Positions 8,227 to 16,558 are shown, counted from the stretch's first letter. The stretch is DNA of 64,000 nt from Alteribacillus sp. YIM 98480 (GCF_009765375.1 NZ_VTOK01000010.1:1-64000); one strand, 5' to 3'. A program made the numbers and translations. The notes: generated from the letters alone by a model not told the origin.

Positions 8227-8752
8227 TGTTTACGTGCCACCTTCCTTTTTCTTAAGAATTATTGATAGCAAATTTTCCAGCACATTCATTTTAGTTTTTT
8301 AAAAAATCCGTAAAATATTAATATTATGAAAATGTGTTTTTAACCATGAATAGTCTCTGTGTGGACAAATCCATAACAGGGTGAATCAATTAAGAAATTT
8401 ATTTAACCAGCTTTGTTATTTATTCGTCCGCTTATTATTGAATCAATAATCGGTGGTTAATTGTAATGTTATAGCTGTTTAAATATTCACTCAAGAATGT
8501 CATTTAAAGCTTAAATGCTTTTAAGCAGTAAAATGATTGTGTATTTTTATATGTGAGATATTAAGTCATTAATTGTGTAACCCTTGATTTAAAAGAATTT
8601 TTAATAAAAACCAAACAGTTAGTGGACAGCTTTCATATACGATAATTGTTTTAGTTATATATGAAATCCATATATACAACGCTTGCCATTTCCGCATAAA
8701 ATAGTAATTGGGAAAACTTGGATTACTTATCCTTTGATCCTTTTACTAAAGT
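8227..8752. other. AT-rich intergenic region upstream of the E1alpha gene
   Basis: No open frame with a ribosome binding site, no RNA gene and no clear hairpin was seen. It should contain the promoter of the dehydrogenase operon. A sigma-54 type -24/-12 pair, common for such operons in Bacillus, was looked for and not found. Confidence 0.5.
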
Positions 8753-9150
8753 AAGAAAAGCGCAAGCGTCCTGGTCAGCCGCGACAGATTCTGGAGCTTT
8801 CGCGCAGGATCGCCTGCGGCCCCGAGTCGAAAGGGAAGGCATAAGACGTTCAGCTCATTTTAATGAACTTCCACTAAGATCGCACACGTCGACGCATAGG
8901 ATGTGCTAATATCGCCAATGCCACAGGACGTGGCGTTTTTGGCGACGAGTGTGCAACGTAGAAGTCACCACATCGTGTGGAAGGACGTCCTGTGACAACG
9001 CTGAACGGGCTTGCACAGGATGTGTTGACTTTTGCGTTGCGACAGGACGTTCCGGTTTTAGTAAAAGTTCCTCTTTATCGTGTGCGCCTGAGCGGCTGGG
9101 CGCTGAAGCTAGACATGTAAAACGCCAACTATTTATAATTTCTTACCTTT
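8753..9150 (-). repeat. Family-1 interspersed repeat, copy B (full length, about 400 bp)
   Basis: The longest copy. It runs from AAGAAAAGCGCAAGCG to TATAATTTCTTACCTTT, which abuts the opuAC-like terminator. It is GC-richer than its flanks. Inside, the heptamer AGGA(C/T)GT recurs at 8898, 8925, 8982, 9017 and 9044. Copies at 16647 and 29193 share internal blocks with it. Short open frames across it have no ribosome binding site and are not conserved between copies. Confidence 0.9.
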
Positions 9151-9152
9151 AA

Positions 9153-9178
9153 AAAAGAGCAGGTTTCCCCTGCCCTTT
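9153..9178 (-). terminator. Terminator of the carnitine/betaine operon
   Basis: AAAGAGCAGG pairs with CCTGCCCTTT around a short loop. A run of six T follows on the minus strand. It sits 26 bases after the stop of the substrate-binding protein gene and touches repeat copy B. Confidence 0.8.
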
Positions 9179-9203
9179 GCATAATTTTTCGTATGAAGTT
9201 GGT

Positions 9204-10088
9204 TTAATCGTTCTTCATTTCTTCGATTTCATCTTGATGATCGTCAACCCACTCTTGCGCTACTTCTTCTGGACCTCGCTCATTTTCATCGATTTCGACA
9301 ATCATTTTTTCAACATCTTCAATATTAATGCTCCAGTTGCTCAAAAATTCATATGCTTCTGGCGCTTCTTCTTGCAAGTTACTATTCGTAATAACCCGTA
9401 CTTCCGAGGTCTCAAAGAATTCCTGCGGGTCTTCAAGCACTTTTAAGTCATAATCATTAAACATAGGGTGTGGACGCCAGCCGTAAAACACTACTGGTTC
9501 TTCATTTTGAATTTTACGGGAAGCCTCGGCAAGCATTCCTCCCTCACTGGACGCTACTACTTCCATATCTAAGTCATAGCCTTCTGTCATTTCACGAGAG
9601 GTTTCTGTTGCTTCTGCTCCCTCTTCTATACTGTACATCTCATTATCAAACTTATCTTCGTTCCCTTTTAAATCTTCCATAGAATCAATTTCTTCCATAT
9701 AAGATGGGACAACCCAGCCAATTTCTGCTTCTGGATAACTTACAGCTGTTTCGTCAATACTGTCTCCAAATTGTTCTATATAATTTTTATGCATTGGAAA
9801 CCAGCCATCCATAAATACATCAAGGTCTCCTCTAGATAGACCGGTAAATACTCCCCCGACATCGGCTTCCGTTCTTTCTACTTCATATCCCATGTCCTCA
9901 AGAATGAGAGCTGCCACTTCTGTTGGAGGAACTGTACTGCTCCATGGTGTTACACCTATATTAATCGTTTCTCCACTACCGGGAGACCCTTCATTTCCTC
10001 CGCTTGCTTCTTGCTCTTCTGAATCCCCGCATGCTGCTAGTGCAGTGATACTCATAGCTGCTAGTATACTAATACCTATTTTTTTCAT
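9204..10088 (-). CDS. opuAC: Glycine betaine/carnitine ABC transporter substrate-binding lipoprotein
   Basis: The 294-residue protein is an OpuAC / ProX-type quaternary-amine receptor. The signal peptide ends in LAAC with Cys20 as lipid anchor. The mature domain starts INIGVTPWSSTVPPTEVAALIL and contains GDLDVFMDGWFPMHKNYIEQ, where family Trp residues form the aromatic cage for the trimethylammonium group. It is last in an operon with permease and ATPase, 24 bases after the permease. Because the operon also encodes carnitine-degrading enzymes, carnitine as well as betaine may be a ligand. Confidence 0.9.
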   Translation of the reverse strand: MKKIGISILAAMSITALAACGDSEEQEASGGNEGSPGSGETINIGVTPWSSTVPPTEVAALILEDMGYEVERTEADVGGVFTGLSRGDLDVFMDGWFPMHKNYIEQFGDSIDETAVSYPEAEIGWVVPSYMEEIDSMEDLKGNEDKFDNEMYSIEEGAEATETSREMTEGYDLDMEVVASSEGGMLAEASRKIQNEEPVVFYGWRPHPMFNDYDLKVLEDPQEFFETSEVRVITNSNLQEEAPEAYEFLSNWSINIEDVEKMIVEIDENERGPEEVAQEWVDDHQDEIEEMKND

Positions 10089-10111
10089 AAAATATCCACT
10101 CCTCTATTGAT

Positions 10112-10942
10112 TTAAAGTTTATCTCCGATCCCTTGGGTAAGCCGGTCAATAATAATCGCTAATACGACTATTCCTAAACCGCCAGTTAAGCCTAGTCCTA
10201 CATTAACGTTCGATATACCTGACAGAACGGTTGAGCCAAGTCCTGGTGCTCCAATCATGGAGGCGATAACAGCCATGGAAAGAGCCAGCATAATGGTTTG
10301 ATTTACGCCAGCCATAATGGTTTGAAGAGACATTGGAAGTTCCACTTTAAACAACATCTGCCAAGTAGTAGAGCCAAATGCTTTCGAAGCTTCCACAATA
10401 TCTTCTGGAACTTGTCTAATTCCTAAATTAGTCATTCTTACAGCTGGCGGAGTTGCAAAAATAAAAGTAGAAATAACTGCAGGAACACCGCCGAGGCCGA
10501 ATAATAAAATAGCTGGAATCAGGTAAACGAAACTTGGCAAAGTCTGCATAAAATCAAGCACCGGCCGAGTTAATTGATTCATAAATCGATTCTTGGCACT
10601 TATAATACCAAGTGGTACGCCAATAATGACTGATAACAGGGTCGCGACAATAACAATTGCTACCGTCTGCATGGCTTCGGGCCATAAATCCACCGCACCT
10701 AAATAGATACATCCTGCAAGTGAGAATAACCCTACCCCTTTGCCTGCTAACCAAAAAGATAAAACCACGACAATGAATGTTAGAAGAAAAGGTGGAACAA
10801 TAAGCAATCCATCTGTGACTCCATCTACTATCAACTCAATACCGTCACTCAATTGATTGAAGAAATCACCGAGTTCTGGGAGGAGCCATCCATTTACAAA
10901 GGAATTAGTCCAATCTTCTAAAGGGAGGTGCAAGTTTTTCAT
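10112..10942 (-). CDS. opuAB: Glycine betaine/carnitine ABC transporter permease
   Basis: A 276-residue inner-membrane permease of the ProW/OpuAB type. An N-terminal amphipathic segment is followed by about six to seven membrane helices. The ABC coupling loop reads EASKAFGSTTWQMLFKVELP (the EAA motif). Its ATG overlaps the ATPase stop by four bases (ATGA), which points to coupled translation and equal subunit supply. Confidence 0.9.
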   Translation of the reverse strand: MKNLHLPLEDWTNSFVNGWLLPELGDFFNQLSDGIELIVDGVTDGLLIVPPFLLTFIVVVLSFWLAGKGVGLFSLAGCIYLGAVDLWPEAMQTVAIVIVATLLSVIIGVPLGIISAKNRFMNQLTRPVLDFMQTLPSFVYLIPAILLFGLGGVPAVISTFIFATPPAVRMTNLGIRQVPEDIVEASKAFGSTTWQMLFKVELPMSLQTIMAGVNQTIMLALSMAVIASMIGAPGLGSTVLSGISNVNVGLGLTGGLGIVVLAIIIDRLTQGIGDKL

Positions 10943-12138
10943 ACTGCGCTCACCTCTTCTTTCTCCTTACCTAACACGAGACCTGATAGAATAGAAACGC
11001 GCGATATAATTCCTGTTAATCTGCCCTCTTCTGTAACCGTAATAGGGTATTTTGTCTCAGCTGCATAAGCAATCAATTCGTGAAGAGGAGTATCTTGTCT
11101 AGTAGAATGATAGTCAGTACGTAAAACCTCTTCCATAGATATATCATTTTTATATGCTTTAATAGCATCATCAATCGTTAATAATCCAATAAGACGTTTT
11201 GTTTTATCGACTACGAAAATACTAGATACACCTGCTTCTTCCATCTTTCTTACAGCTACTCTAGGCCCGTCTTTATAAGCGGCTAACACGGCTGGTTTTT
11301 TCATGACGTGAGCAGCGGTAAGTACTTTCGAACGGTCAACATCTTTCACAAAATTCGATACATATTCGTCTGCTGGATGTTCTAGTATTTGTTCTGCCGT
11401 ACCAACTTGTACAATCCGTCCGTCTTTCATAATTGCGATTCGGTCTCCAAGTTTTAAAGCTTCATCCAAATCATGAGTGATAAAAAGAACGGTTTTGTTT
11501 AATTTATTTTGTAAATCTAGCAATTCATCTTGCATTTCTTGACGAATGAGAGGATCGAGTGCACTAAACGCTTCGTCCATTAATAGAATGTCTGTGTCAT
11601 TTGCCAGCGCTCTTGCCAACCCAACCCGCTGCTGCATTCCACCGCTTAATTGATCTGGATAACTATTTTCATAGCCTTTCAAGCCAACATCTTCAATGGC
11701 ACGACGTGCTTGTTCCTCTCGTTTACTTTTTTCAACCCCTTGAATTTCAAGTCCGTACGCCACATTGGCAAGTACTGTTCGAAAAGGGAAAAGGCCGAAC
11801 TTTTGAAAGACCATCCCTAATTTTTCTCTTCTCGTCTCGGTTAATGTTTGCTTGTCCATCTTTGTAATGTCTTCATCATCGATTAGCACATTGCCATCAG
11901 TAGGATCAATCAAACGATTGATTAATCGAATTAGTGTTGATTTTCCACTTCCGGAAAGCCCCATAATAACAAAGATTTCTCCGGCTTCCACAGAAAATGA
12001 AGTTCGATTAACACCGACTGTCATGCCTGTTTTTTCAAGAATCTTATCTTTCGTTTCTCCTTGCTCTAGATAGTTCAGCCCTTCTTTTGGGGAGGAACCA
12101 AATATTTTCGTTAATTCTTGTACGTTGATTTTACTCAT
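10939..12138 (-). CDS. opuAA: Glycine betaine/carnitine ABC transporter ATPase with CBS domains
   Basis: The 399-residue ATPase has Walker A GLSGSGKSTL, signature LSGGMQQRVGLARAL, Walker B ILLMDEAFSALDP and the H-loop ITHDLDEA. Two CBS domains follow from about residue 270 (VLTAAHVMKKPAV, then MEEVLRTDYHSTRQDTPLHEL). In OpuA-type importers such CBS pairs sense ionic strength, so uptake is probably gated by osmotic stress. It lies 35 bases after the thioesterase gene. Confidence 0.92.
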   Translation of the reverse strand: MSKINVQELTKIFGSSPKEGLNYLEQGETKDKILEKTGMTVGVNRTSFSVEAGEIFVIMGLSGSGKSTLIRLINRLIDPTDGNVLIDDEDITKMDKQTLTETRREKLGMVFQKFGLFPFRTVLANVAYGLEIQGVEKSKREEQARRAIEDVGLKGYENSYPDQLSGGMQQRVGLARALANDTDILLMDEAFSALDPLIRQEMQDELLDLQNKLNKTVLFITHDLDEALKLGDRIAIMKDGRIVQVGTAEQILEHPADEYVSNFVKDVDRSKVLTAAHVMKKPAVLAAYKDGPRVAVRKMEEAGVSSIFVVDKTKRLIGLLTIDDAIKAYKNDISMEEVLRTDYHSTRQDTPLHELIAYAAETKYPITVTEEGRLTGIISRVSILSGLVLGKEKEEVSAV

Positions 12139-12173
12139 GAACCATTCTCCTTTGAATGCTTCTTTCCTATAAT

Positions 12174-12650
12174 TTATTTTTTCCTAATTCCAATTTTTCT
12201 TCCCGCTCGTTCAGGAACAGACCAGCTTTCTTGTTGTTTACTCGCAGCCTTTATTACGTCATACACCTCTTCAGGGAATGGAGAAGGCCGCTCTTCCTTG
12301 ATATCAATGCCCATTAGCATTTGTTCACTTACTGCCAATTCTTCTCCATTTTTATTTGTCATGAAAAAAAATACGTGCATTCGCTTTGCATCATAGTCAA
12401 GCAGTTGAAAAGTGATATCTAGCTCTTCACCTTCATGGGCTTCTTTCAAATAACATAAATGAGTCTCAAGCGTATATACCGTATATTGGAAGTGCTCTCT
12501 TCCGGCTTCATCCAAACCGATTAATTCCATCAATTTATTAACAGCTAAACTGAATACGCTGGCATATGCGGCATCGTTCATATGTCCGTTATAGTCTACC
12601 CACTCACGTTGAACAGTTTCTGACGTAATGGGTTTTGTGAAATCAACCAT
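12174..12650 (-). CDS. Hotdog-fold thioesterase, likely betainyl-CoA thioesterase
   Basis: A 158-residue 4HBT-type hotdog protein with the active-site helix DYNGHMNDAAYASVF. In Pseudomonas carnitine operons the thioesterase CdhB frees glycine betaine from betainyl-CoA. The same gene set here (cleavage enzyme, carnitine dehydrogenase, thioesterase) supports that role. Its start overlaps the dehydrogenase stop by eight bases. The exact substrate is inferred from context. Confidence 0.82.
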   Translation of the reverse strand: MVDFTKPITSETVQREWVDYNGHMNDAAYASVFSLAVNKLMELIGLDEAGREHFQYTVYTLETHLCYLKEAHEGEELDITFQLLDYDAKRMHVFFFMTNKNGEELAVSEQMLMGIDIKEERPSPFPEEVYDVIKAASKQQESWSVPERAGRKIGIRKK

Positions 12651-13626
12651 TAGAAAGCTCCTTTTTGTTTTCCATTATGCTTTGTGGTTCTGGCCAGTAT
12701 TCTTCTACTAAATCAAGCAGCCGTACTAAAAATTCATTTCGCTTAGCTTCTAATTCTTCAACAGAATGATTTCCAGCACTCGTCTCACAGCCTTCAATCA
12801 CACGTTCTTTCAACTCATCCGTTAATTCGGGGGCTTCTAGTTTTGTCCAAGGCAGTTTTAATGCTGGTCCAAATTGATGCAGCATGTGGCGCATGCCTTC
12901 TTCTCCACCTGCTAGATGAAAAGTTAAAAATGGTCCCATTTGTGCCCAGCGCAGTCCAGCTCCATAAGTGATGGCTGCATCGACCTCTTCGGTTGTAGCT
13001 ACTCCGTCATTAACAAGATGCAAGGCTTCCCGCCACAAAGCCTCCATCAAGCGGTCTGCTACGTGGCCTTCAATCTCCCGTTCGATTCGAAGCGGCTTCA
13101 TTTCAACCTTATTATAGATTGCTTCAGCTTGAGAAATGCTCTCTTGGCTTGTAGCTGTACCACCTACAATCTCAACCAGAGGAAGCAGGTACACCGGATG
13201 AAAAGGATGGGCTACAATCACTCTTTCAGGATGGCTGCAGTCTTGCTGCAATACTGACGGTGTAATACCGGAAGTACTAGAAGCTATAATAGCGTCTGTA
13301 TCAGCATGTTTGTCGATTTCTGCCAACACTTTTCGCTTAAGTTCTTCTCTTTCTGGGACATTTTCTTGGATCAAACAAACATTCTGAACAGCTTCTTTCA
13401 AATTATGTGTAAAAGACAGCCGTTCCACAGAAGCTCCCGCAGCTAGACCTCTTTGTTCCATATAAGGCCATGCATGTTTAACCTTTTTTCTCATTTGAGC
13501 TTCTGCCCCATCTGCAGGGTCTGTGGCTATTACATTAAACCCTTGAGCTAAAAACCTTGTAATCCATCCTGCGCCGATAACACCAGTTCCCACTACTGCC
13601 ACCGTTTGTTGTTTTTGTGTCGACAT
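12643..13626 (-). CDS. lcdH: L-carnitine dehydrogenase
   Basis: A 327-residue member of the 3-hydroxyacyl-CoA dehydrogenase superfamily. It has an N-terminal Rossmann motif VVGTGVIGAGW and the block HPFHPVYLLPLVEIVGG, and is of the short single-domain type of carnitine dehydrogenases. It should oxidise L-carnitine to 3-dehydrocarnitine with NAD. The assignment rests on family resemblance plus the neighbouring BKACE and thioesterase genes. A gap of 110 bases separates it from the upstream cleavage gene; otherwise the operon is tight. Confidence 0.85.
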   Translation of the reverse strand: MSTQKQQTVAVVGTGVIGAGWITRFLAQGFNVIATDPADGAEAQMRKKVKHAWPYMEQRGLAAGASVERLSFTHNLKEAVQNVCLIQENVPEREELKRKVLAEIDKHADTDAIIASSTSGITPSVLQQDCSHPERVIVAHPFHPVYLLPLVEIVGGTATSQESISQAEAIYNKVEMKPLRIEREIEGHVADRLMEALWREALHLVNDGVATTEEVDAAITYGAGLRWAQMGPFLTFHLAGGEEGMRHMLHQFGPALKLPWTKLEAPELTDELKERVIEGCETSAGNHSVEELEAKRNEFLVRLLDLVEEYWPEPQSIMENKKELSNG

Positions 13627-13736
13627 GGTTGTTTTCCTCCTGTTGATATATAAATAATTACATTTTTTCCTATAAATGGATATATAAAGACTGATATTCT
13701 AAGGATGGACATACAGCCTATATCCTATTTTATTTT

Positions 13737-14615
13737 CTATGGTTTTCTTAATTTTAATTTTTCACGCGCTTCTTGGGGAGTTAGTACATTTGCTCCTAGA
13801 CTTTGCACAATGTTTACTGCTTTATCTGTCAGCTGTTCATTTGTTGCTAATACGCCTTTTTTCAAATAAAGATTATCTTCTAGTCCTACTCTAACGTTTC
13901 CGCCTTGTAGTACTGACTCTGCGGCAATAGGCATTTGCATAGCACCTATTCCAAAAGCTGCCCAATTACTGTCTTCTGGGATACGTTGTTTCATGTATGA
14001 AATGGTTTCGGCATCTGCTGCTGCGCCCCACGGTATTCCTAAACAAAATTGGAATAATGGCTGTTCTTCAACTAATTCTTCTTTCATTAATTGATTAGCA
14101 AACCGGATATGTCCCGTATCAAAGCATTCAAGTTCTGGTTTAACTCCACTTTTTTTAATTAATTCGGCTTGTTTTCTCAGCCAGTCAGCTGGGCTAATGT
14201 AAATCTGATCTCCAAAATTCACACTTCCGCAATCTAGAGTGCAAATTTCAGGGAGGAGCAGTCCAACCGGCTCATGACGCTCTTCAGGGGTTTGAATGTC
14301 CGTTCCTTCTCCGCCTCTTGTGGGATCTTCATCACTTGGAACCCAATCTCCGCCGCCGCCGGCTGTAATATTAATGATGACGTCCGTATCTGATTCTCGG
14401 ATTCGTTCGACAACTTCTTGAAATAAGCTTACATCATGGCTAAGCTGGCCGGATTTAGGGTCACGCACATGAATATGGGCAATAGCTGCTCCCGCTTTTG
14501 CTGCTTTTATGGCAGAATCAGCAATCTCTTTCGGTGTTACCGGCACTTCAGGGTTTTTTGAAGCTGTATCTCCTGCGCCCGTTACAGCGCATGAAATAAT
14601 AACATTTTTATTCAT
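13737..14615 (-). CDS. BKACE (DUF849) enzyme, likely 3-dehydrocarnitine cleavage
   Basis: A 292-residue beta-keto acid cleavage enzyme. It has the zinc-binding HIHVRDPKSG loop, LPEICTLDCGSVNFG and PELECFDTGHI. In carnitine operons the homologue CdhC transfers the betaine moiety from 3-dehydrocarnitine to CoA using acetyl-CoA, giving betainyl-CoA and acetoacetate. The ATG directly follows the gbsR stop (TAAATG), with AAGGAGG inside the gbsR end, so the two are co-translated. Confidence 0.85.
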   Translation of the reverse strand: MNKNVIISCAVTGAGDTASKNPEVPVTPKEIADSAIKAAKAGAAIAHIHVRDPKSGQLSHDVSLFQEVVERIRESDTDVIINITAGGGGDWVPSDEDPTRGGEGTDIQTPEERHEPVGLLLPEICTLDCGSVNFGDQIYISPADWLRKQAELIKKSGVKPELECFDTGHIRFANQLMKEELVEEQPLFQFCLGIPWGAAADAETISYMKQRIPEDSNWAAFGIGAMQMPIAAESVLQGGNVRVGLEDNLYLKKGVLATNEQLTDKAVNIVQSLGANVLTPQEAREKLKLRKP

Positions 14616-15167
14616 TTACTTTTCCTCCTTCGGATTTTTAGGCACATGATTGAATATTTCTCCGCTCTCAAAGAATTCTATCAGCCGTTGAATCCAGTCA
14701 TAATATTCAATCCATTGATGTATTTCATGTAGAAGATCATTCACCTGTTCTTCCGCTTCCTCGGTCAGTTCTTCTTCTTTTTGAATCGTTTCTAACCTTG
14801 TTCTTAATCGTTGTTCAAAATACTTGCTTTTATTTATCGCTTTTCTCCAATTCGACGTGAATAGGGAGATAAACGTTTGATAATAGTCTTGTTCCACCTG
14901 ATATAAATCTTTGCGAACTCCTGCTTGAAATACACGCTCTGCGATATTCAGATCAATCATTTCACGAACAACTTGACTCATTCTCGTTTTGCTCATTCCT
15001 GTTTCTTTTGAAAGTTCATCTAGCGTCATAGGTTCTCGATTCATATAAATAATACCTAACACTCTGCCCACCGTCGTGGATACGCCAAAGGAATGCATAT
15101 TATCAGCAATCTTTTCTACAAATTGTGTTTGTGTTTGCTGAATATCATTAAACGCCTTTTCTTTCAT
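14616..15167 (-). CDS. gbsR: GbsR/MarR-type transcriptional regulator
   Basis: About 183 residues when started at 15167, where AGGGGG lies six bases upstream. A longer open frame reaches 15365 but its extra N-terminus is Tyr/Ile-rich and has no ribosome site. It resembles B. subtilis GbsR (about 180 residues), the choline-responsive repressor of betaine genes. A winged helix-turn-helix (MTLDELSKETGMSKTRMSQVVREM) is followed by an acidic coiled region. It heads the carnitine/betaine operon. Repeated palindromes upstream suggest autoregulation. The effector (choline, betaine or carnitine) is not decided. Confidence 0.88.
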   Translation of the reverse strand: MKEKAFNDIQQTQTQFVEKIADNMHSFGVSTTVGRVLGIIYMNREPMTLDELSKETGMSKTRMSQVVREMIDLNIAERVFQAGVRKDLYQVEQDYYQTFISLFTSNWRKAINKSKYFEQRLRTRLETIQKEEELTEEAEEQVNDLLHEIHQWIEYYDWIQRLIEFFESGEIFNHVPKNPKEEK

Positions 15168-15190
15168 CGTCATCCCCCTATCAACTTTTC

Positions 15191-15349
15191 TGTTTATGAA
15201 CTTTATCATACAACGAACCAAAGCCAAAAATTCAATCAAATAAGAAATCAATAGATATAACAAGAAATATAAAGATATCTCTCTATAAACTTTATAAACA
15301 AAAAAGTTTATATAATTTCCGTAAATATTGTGCAGTTTATAAACTTTAT
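15191..15349. promoter_or_regulatory. Cluster of three GTTTATAAACTTTAT-type operator candidates
   Basis: Related words occur at about 15191-15206 (TGTTTATGAACTTTAT), 15282-15298 (CTATAAACTTTATAAAC) and 15334-15349. The last holds the perfect 12-bp palindrome AGTTTATAAACT. All lie within 200 bases upstream of gbsR. The simplest reading is binding sites of GbsR itself. The region is very AT-rich, so chance similarity must be kept in mind. Confidence 0.5.
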
Positions 15350-15382
15350 ATTTTATAAATTGCACACATTGGTATAAAAAAT

Positions 15383-15414
15383 ACCAGTCTGCCGGTCATT
15401 TTGGCAAGACTGGT
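15383..15414. terminator. Stem-loop, possible bidirectional terminator
   Basis: ACCAGTCTgCC and GGcAAGACTGGT can pair. A-rich sequence lies on the left and TTATTTC on the right, so it could end transcription from either side. It stands in the 15168-15985 gap, between gbsR and an ABC-ATPase relic. Confidence 0.5.
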
Positions 15415-15584
15415 TTATTTCATTATTTTTCCTTTTGCACCAATATTTTTTCATTGTACGTAGAAACCTTTATTTTTCATATTTTTCCATTTGTGTATGC
15501 AATTTTTAAGGCACAAAACAAAATGAGCCTAACCGATTATGTCTGGTTTTATTAAATATTTAAAATTTCAACCTCTTCTTCTAT

Positions 15585-15751
15585 TCATTCAGCACCATCA
15601 TACTCTATTTTTCCTCGATCCATTACAAATAAATAATTACCTGCTTTTTCGGTAAACGCCTTGTTTGGTTCAACAATGATCACGGATAAATATTTAACTT
15701 ACCGTCTTGGATTTTTTTCACCAGGCTCATCAATATGCTGCCTTCGAAAAA
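15585..15751 (-). pseudogene. Relic of a LivF/UrtE-type ABC transporter ATPase C-terminus
   Basis: On the minus strand one frame reads EGSILMSLVKKIQDGKLN and then meets a stop. A shifted frame continues SVIIVEPNKAFTEKAGNYLF and VMDRGKIEYDGAE before a stop. Together these match the D-loop, H-loop and C-terminal part of branched-chain amino-acid type ATPases (compare the common pattern LLVEQN...A..AD..YVME.G.I...G). The Walker motifs are absent and the frame is broken, so this is a decayed remnant of a lost transporter. Confidence 0.6.
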
Positions 15752-15903
15752 AGCTTCAGTCATAGAACAGCAGAAGCTTTTCAGAAGCGATAGGTACCAT
15801 ATCTTAATAACATGAAACATAAGAGGAAGCAGACTATTTCTCTTTAATCAGGGGAAATATTAATTCACTTGATAAATTGTTAAATAAATGAATTGTTTAT
15901 TTT

Positions 15904-15975
15904 GGGCTGTCCCTAAAGGTTTTTTCAGCTGAAGTTTATTAAAAAATGTAGCCACTCCGACTTAAGGGACAACCC
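15904..15975. repeat. Long-range inverted repeat GGGCTGTCCCT / AGGGACAACCC
   Basis: Eleven-base arms with one mismatch flank about 50 bases, just past the stop of the small gene at 15986. It may fold as an extended terminator hairpin or be a small repeat element. No T-run follows either arm. Confidence 0.4.
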
Positions 15976-15985
15976 CGGCTCTTTA

Positions 15986-16195
15986 TTATGAGTTATTAAA
16001 CGTTTGAGAGATCTCCTTTTCAGCAAAATCTTCATTGGCTGCTTCTAATTGTTTATGCTCACCCACAGAATCACCTGCAAAATTGTCTTCCGTATCAAAA
16101 GGTTTGTTCATTTTTAAACTAGTATGAGCACCAATTTCACCTGTAGTATTAGCCTGTGTTGGAAAATTAAATTTCTTTTTTGATTGCTTTTTCAT
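15986..16195 (-). CDS. Small hydrophilic hypothetical protein
   Basis: About 69 residues if started at the ATG at 16195, where AGAGAGGTG is correctly spaced. An upstream in-frame GTG at 16204 is too close to that site. The protein is Lys-rich at the N-terminus and then acidic and Asn/Glu-rich, without Cys, membrane segments or a known motif. It looks disordered, a profile seen in small spore or stress proteins of Bacillaceae, but no family was recognised. It is divergent from the small gene at 16298. Confidence 0.55.
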   Translation of the reverse strand: MKKQSKKKFNFPTQANTTGEIGAHTSLKMNKPFDTEDNFAGDSVGEHKQLEAANEDFAEKEISQTFNNS

Positions 16196-16297
16196 TTTCT
16201 TCACCTCTCTTATAGCATGTGAGTTTTTTTAAGAATAAAACCTGTAAATTAAACTTATGCTACATATACGTCTAAGTATTGGGAAAGGATCGGTACC

Positions 16298-16558
16298 ATG
16301 GAATTTGTAGATGACCTGTACGACTTATATAAAAATAAACTCACTGGAGACGAAGAAGACGCATTAATTATTATTGAAGGAATTATCCAAACCTTTAGCA
16401 GAAAAGACGTGAATCAGTTAATAGATAATCTTTCAGAAAAAGAGCGTTACGACATGCTCGCATTATTTCTATATGAAAAATTTCGGCAGAAAATGGCTGA
16501 AGAAGGGATTGGGCAAACGAAGAACCGAGATGAAGAAAATGCAAAATATTATCATTAA
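16298..16558 (+). CDS. Small conserved hypothetical protein (DUF6154-like)
   Basis: An 86-residue acidic helical protein starting EFVDDLYDLYKNKLTGDEEDALIIIE. The (D/E)LY-YK-KLTG-EEDA pattern is that of a short protein found widely in Bacillaceae, which I recall as DUF6154. ATG follows AAAGGAT. No function is known. The first plus-strand gene of the window, it stands alone. Confidence 0.7.
   Translation: MEFVDDLYDLYKNKLTGDEEDALIIIEGIIQTFSRKDVNQLIDNLSEKERYDMLALFLYEKFRQKMAEEGIGQTKNRDEENAKYYH

Noticed and set aside
8671-8690. cre-like sequence ACAACGCTTGCC
   Set aside because: Several mismatches to the consensus and more than 400 bases from the next start codon.
8227-8752. Sigma-54 promoter for the 2-oxoacid dehydrogenase operon
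   Set aside because: Expected by analogy with B. subtilis bkd and aco, but no TGGCAC-N5-TTGCA pair was found upstream and no enhancer-binding regulator is nearby.
8718-9152. Two plus-strand open frames over repeat copy B
   Set aside because: They have no ribosome site, are rich in Arg, Ser and Cys as expected from a GC-rich non-coding repeat, and are not kept in the other copies.
14616-15365. Long form of the GbsR-like protein (249 residues)
   Set aside because: The extra 66 residues come from the AT-rich operator region. The ATG at 15167 has a strong ribosome site and gives the family's usual length.
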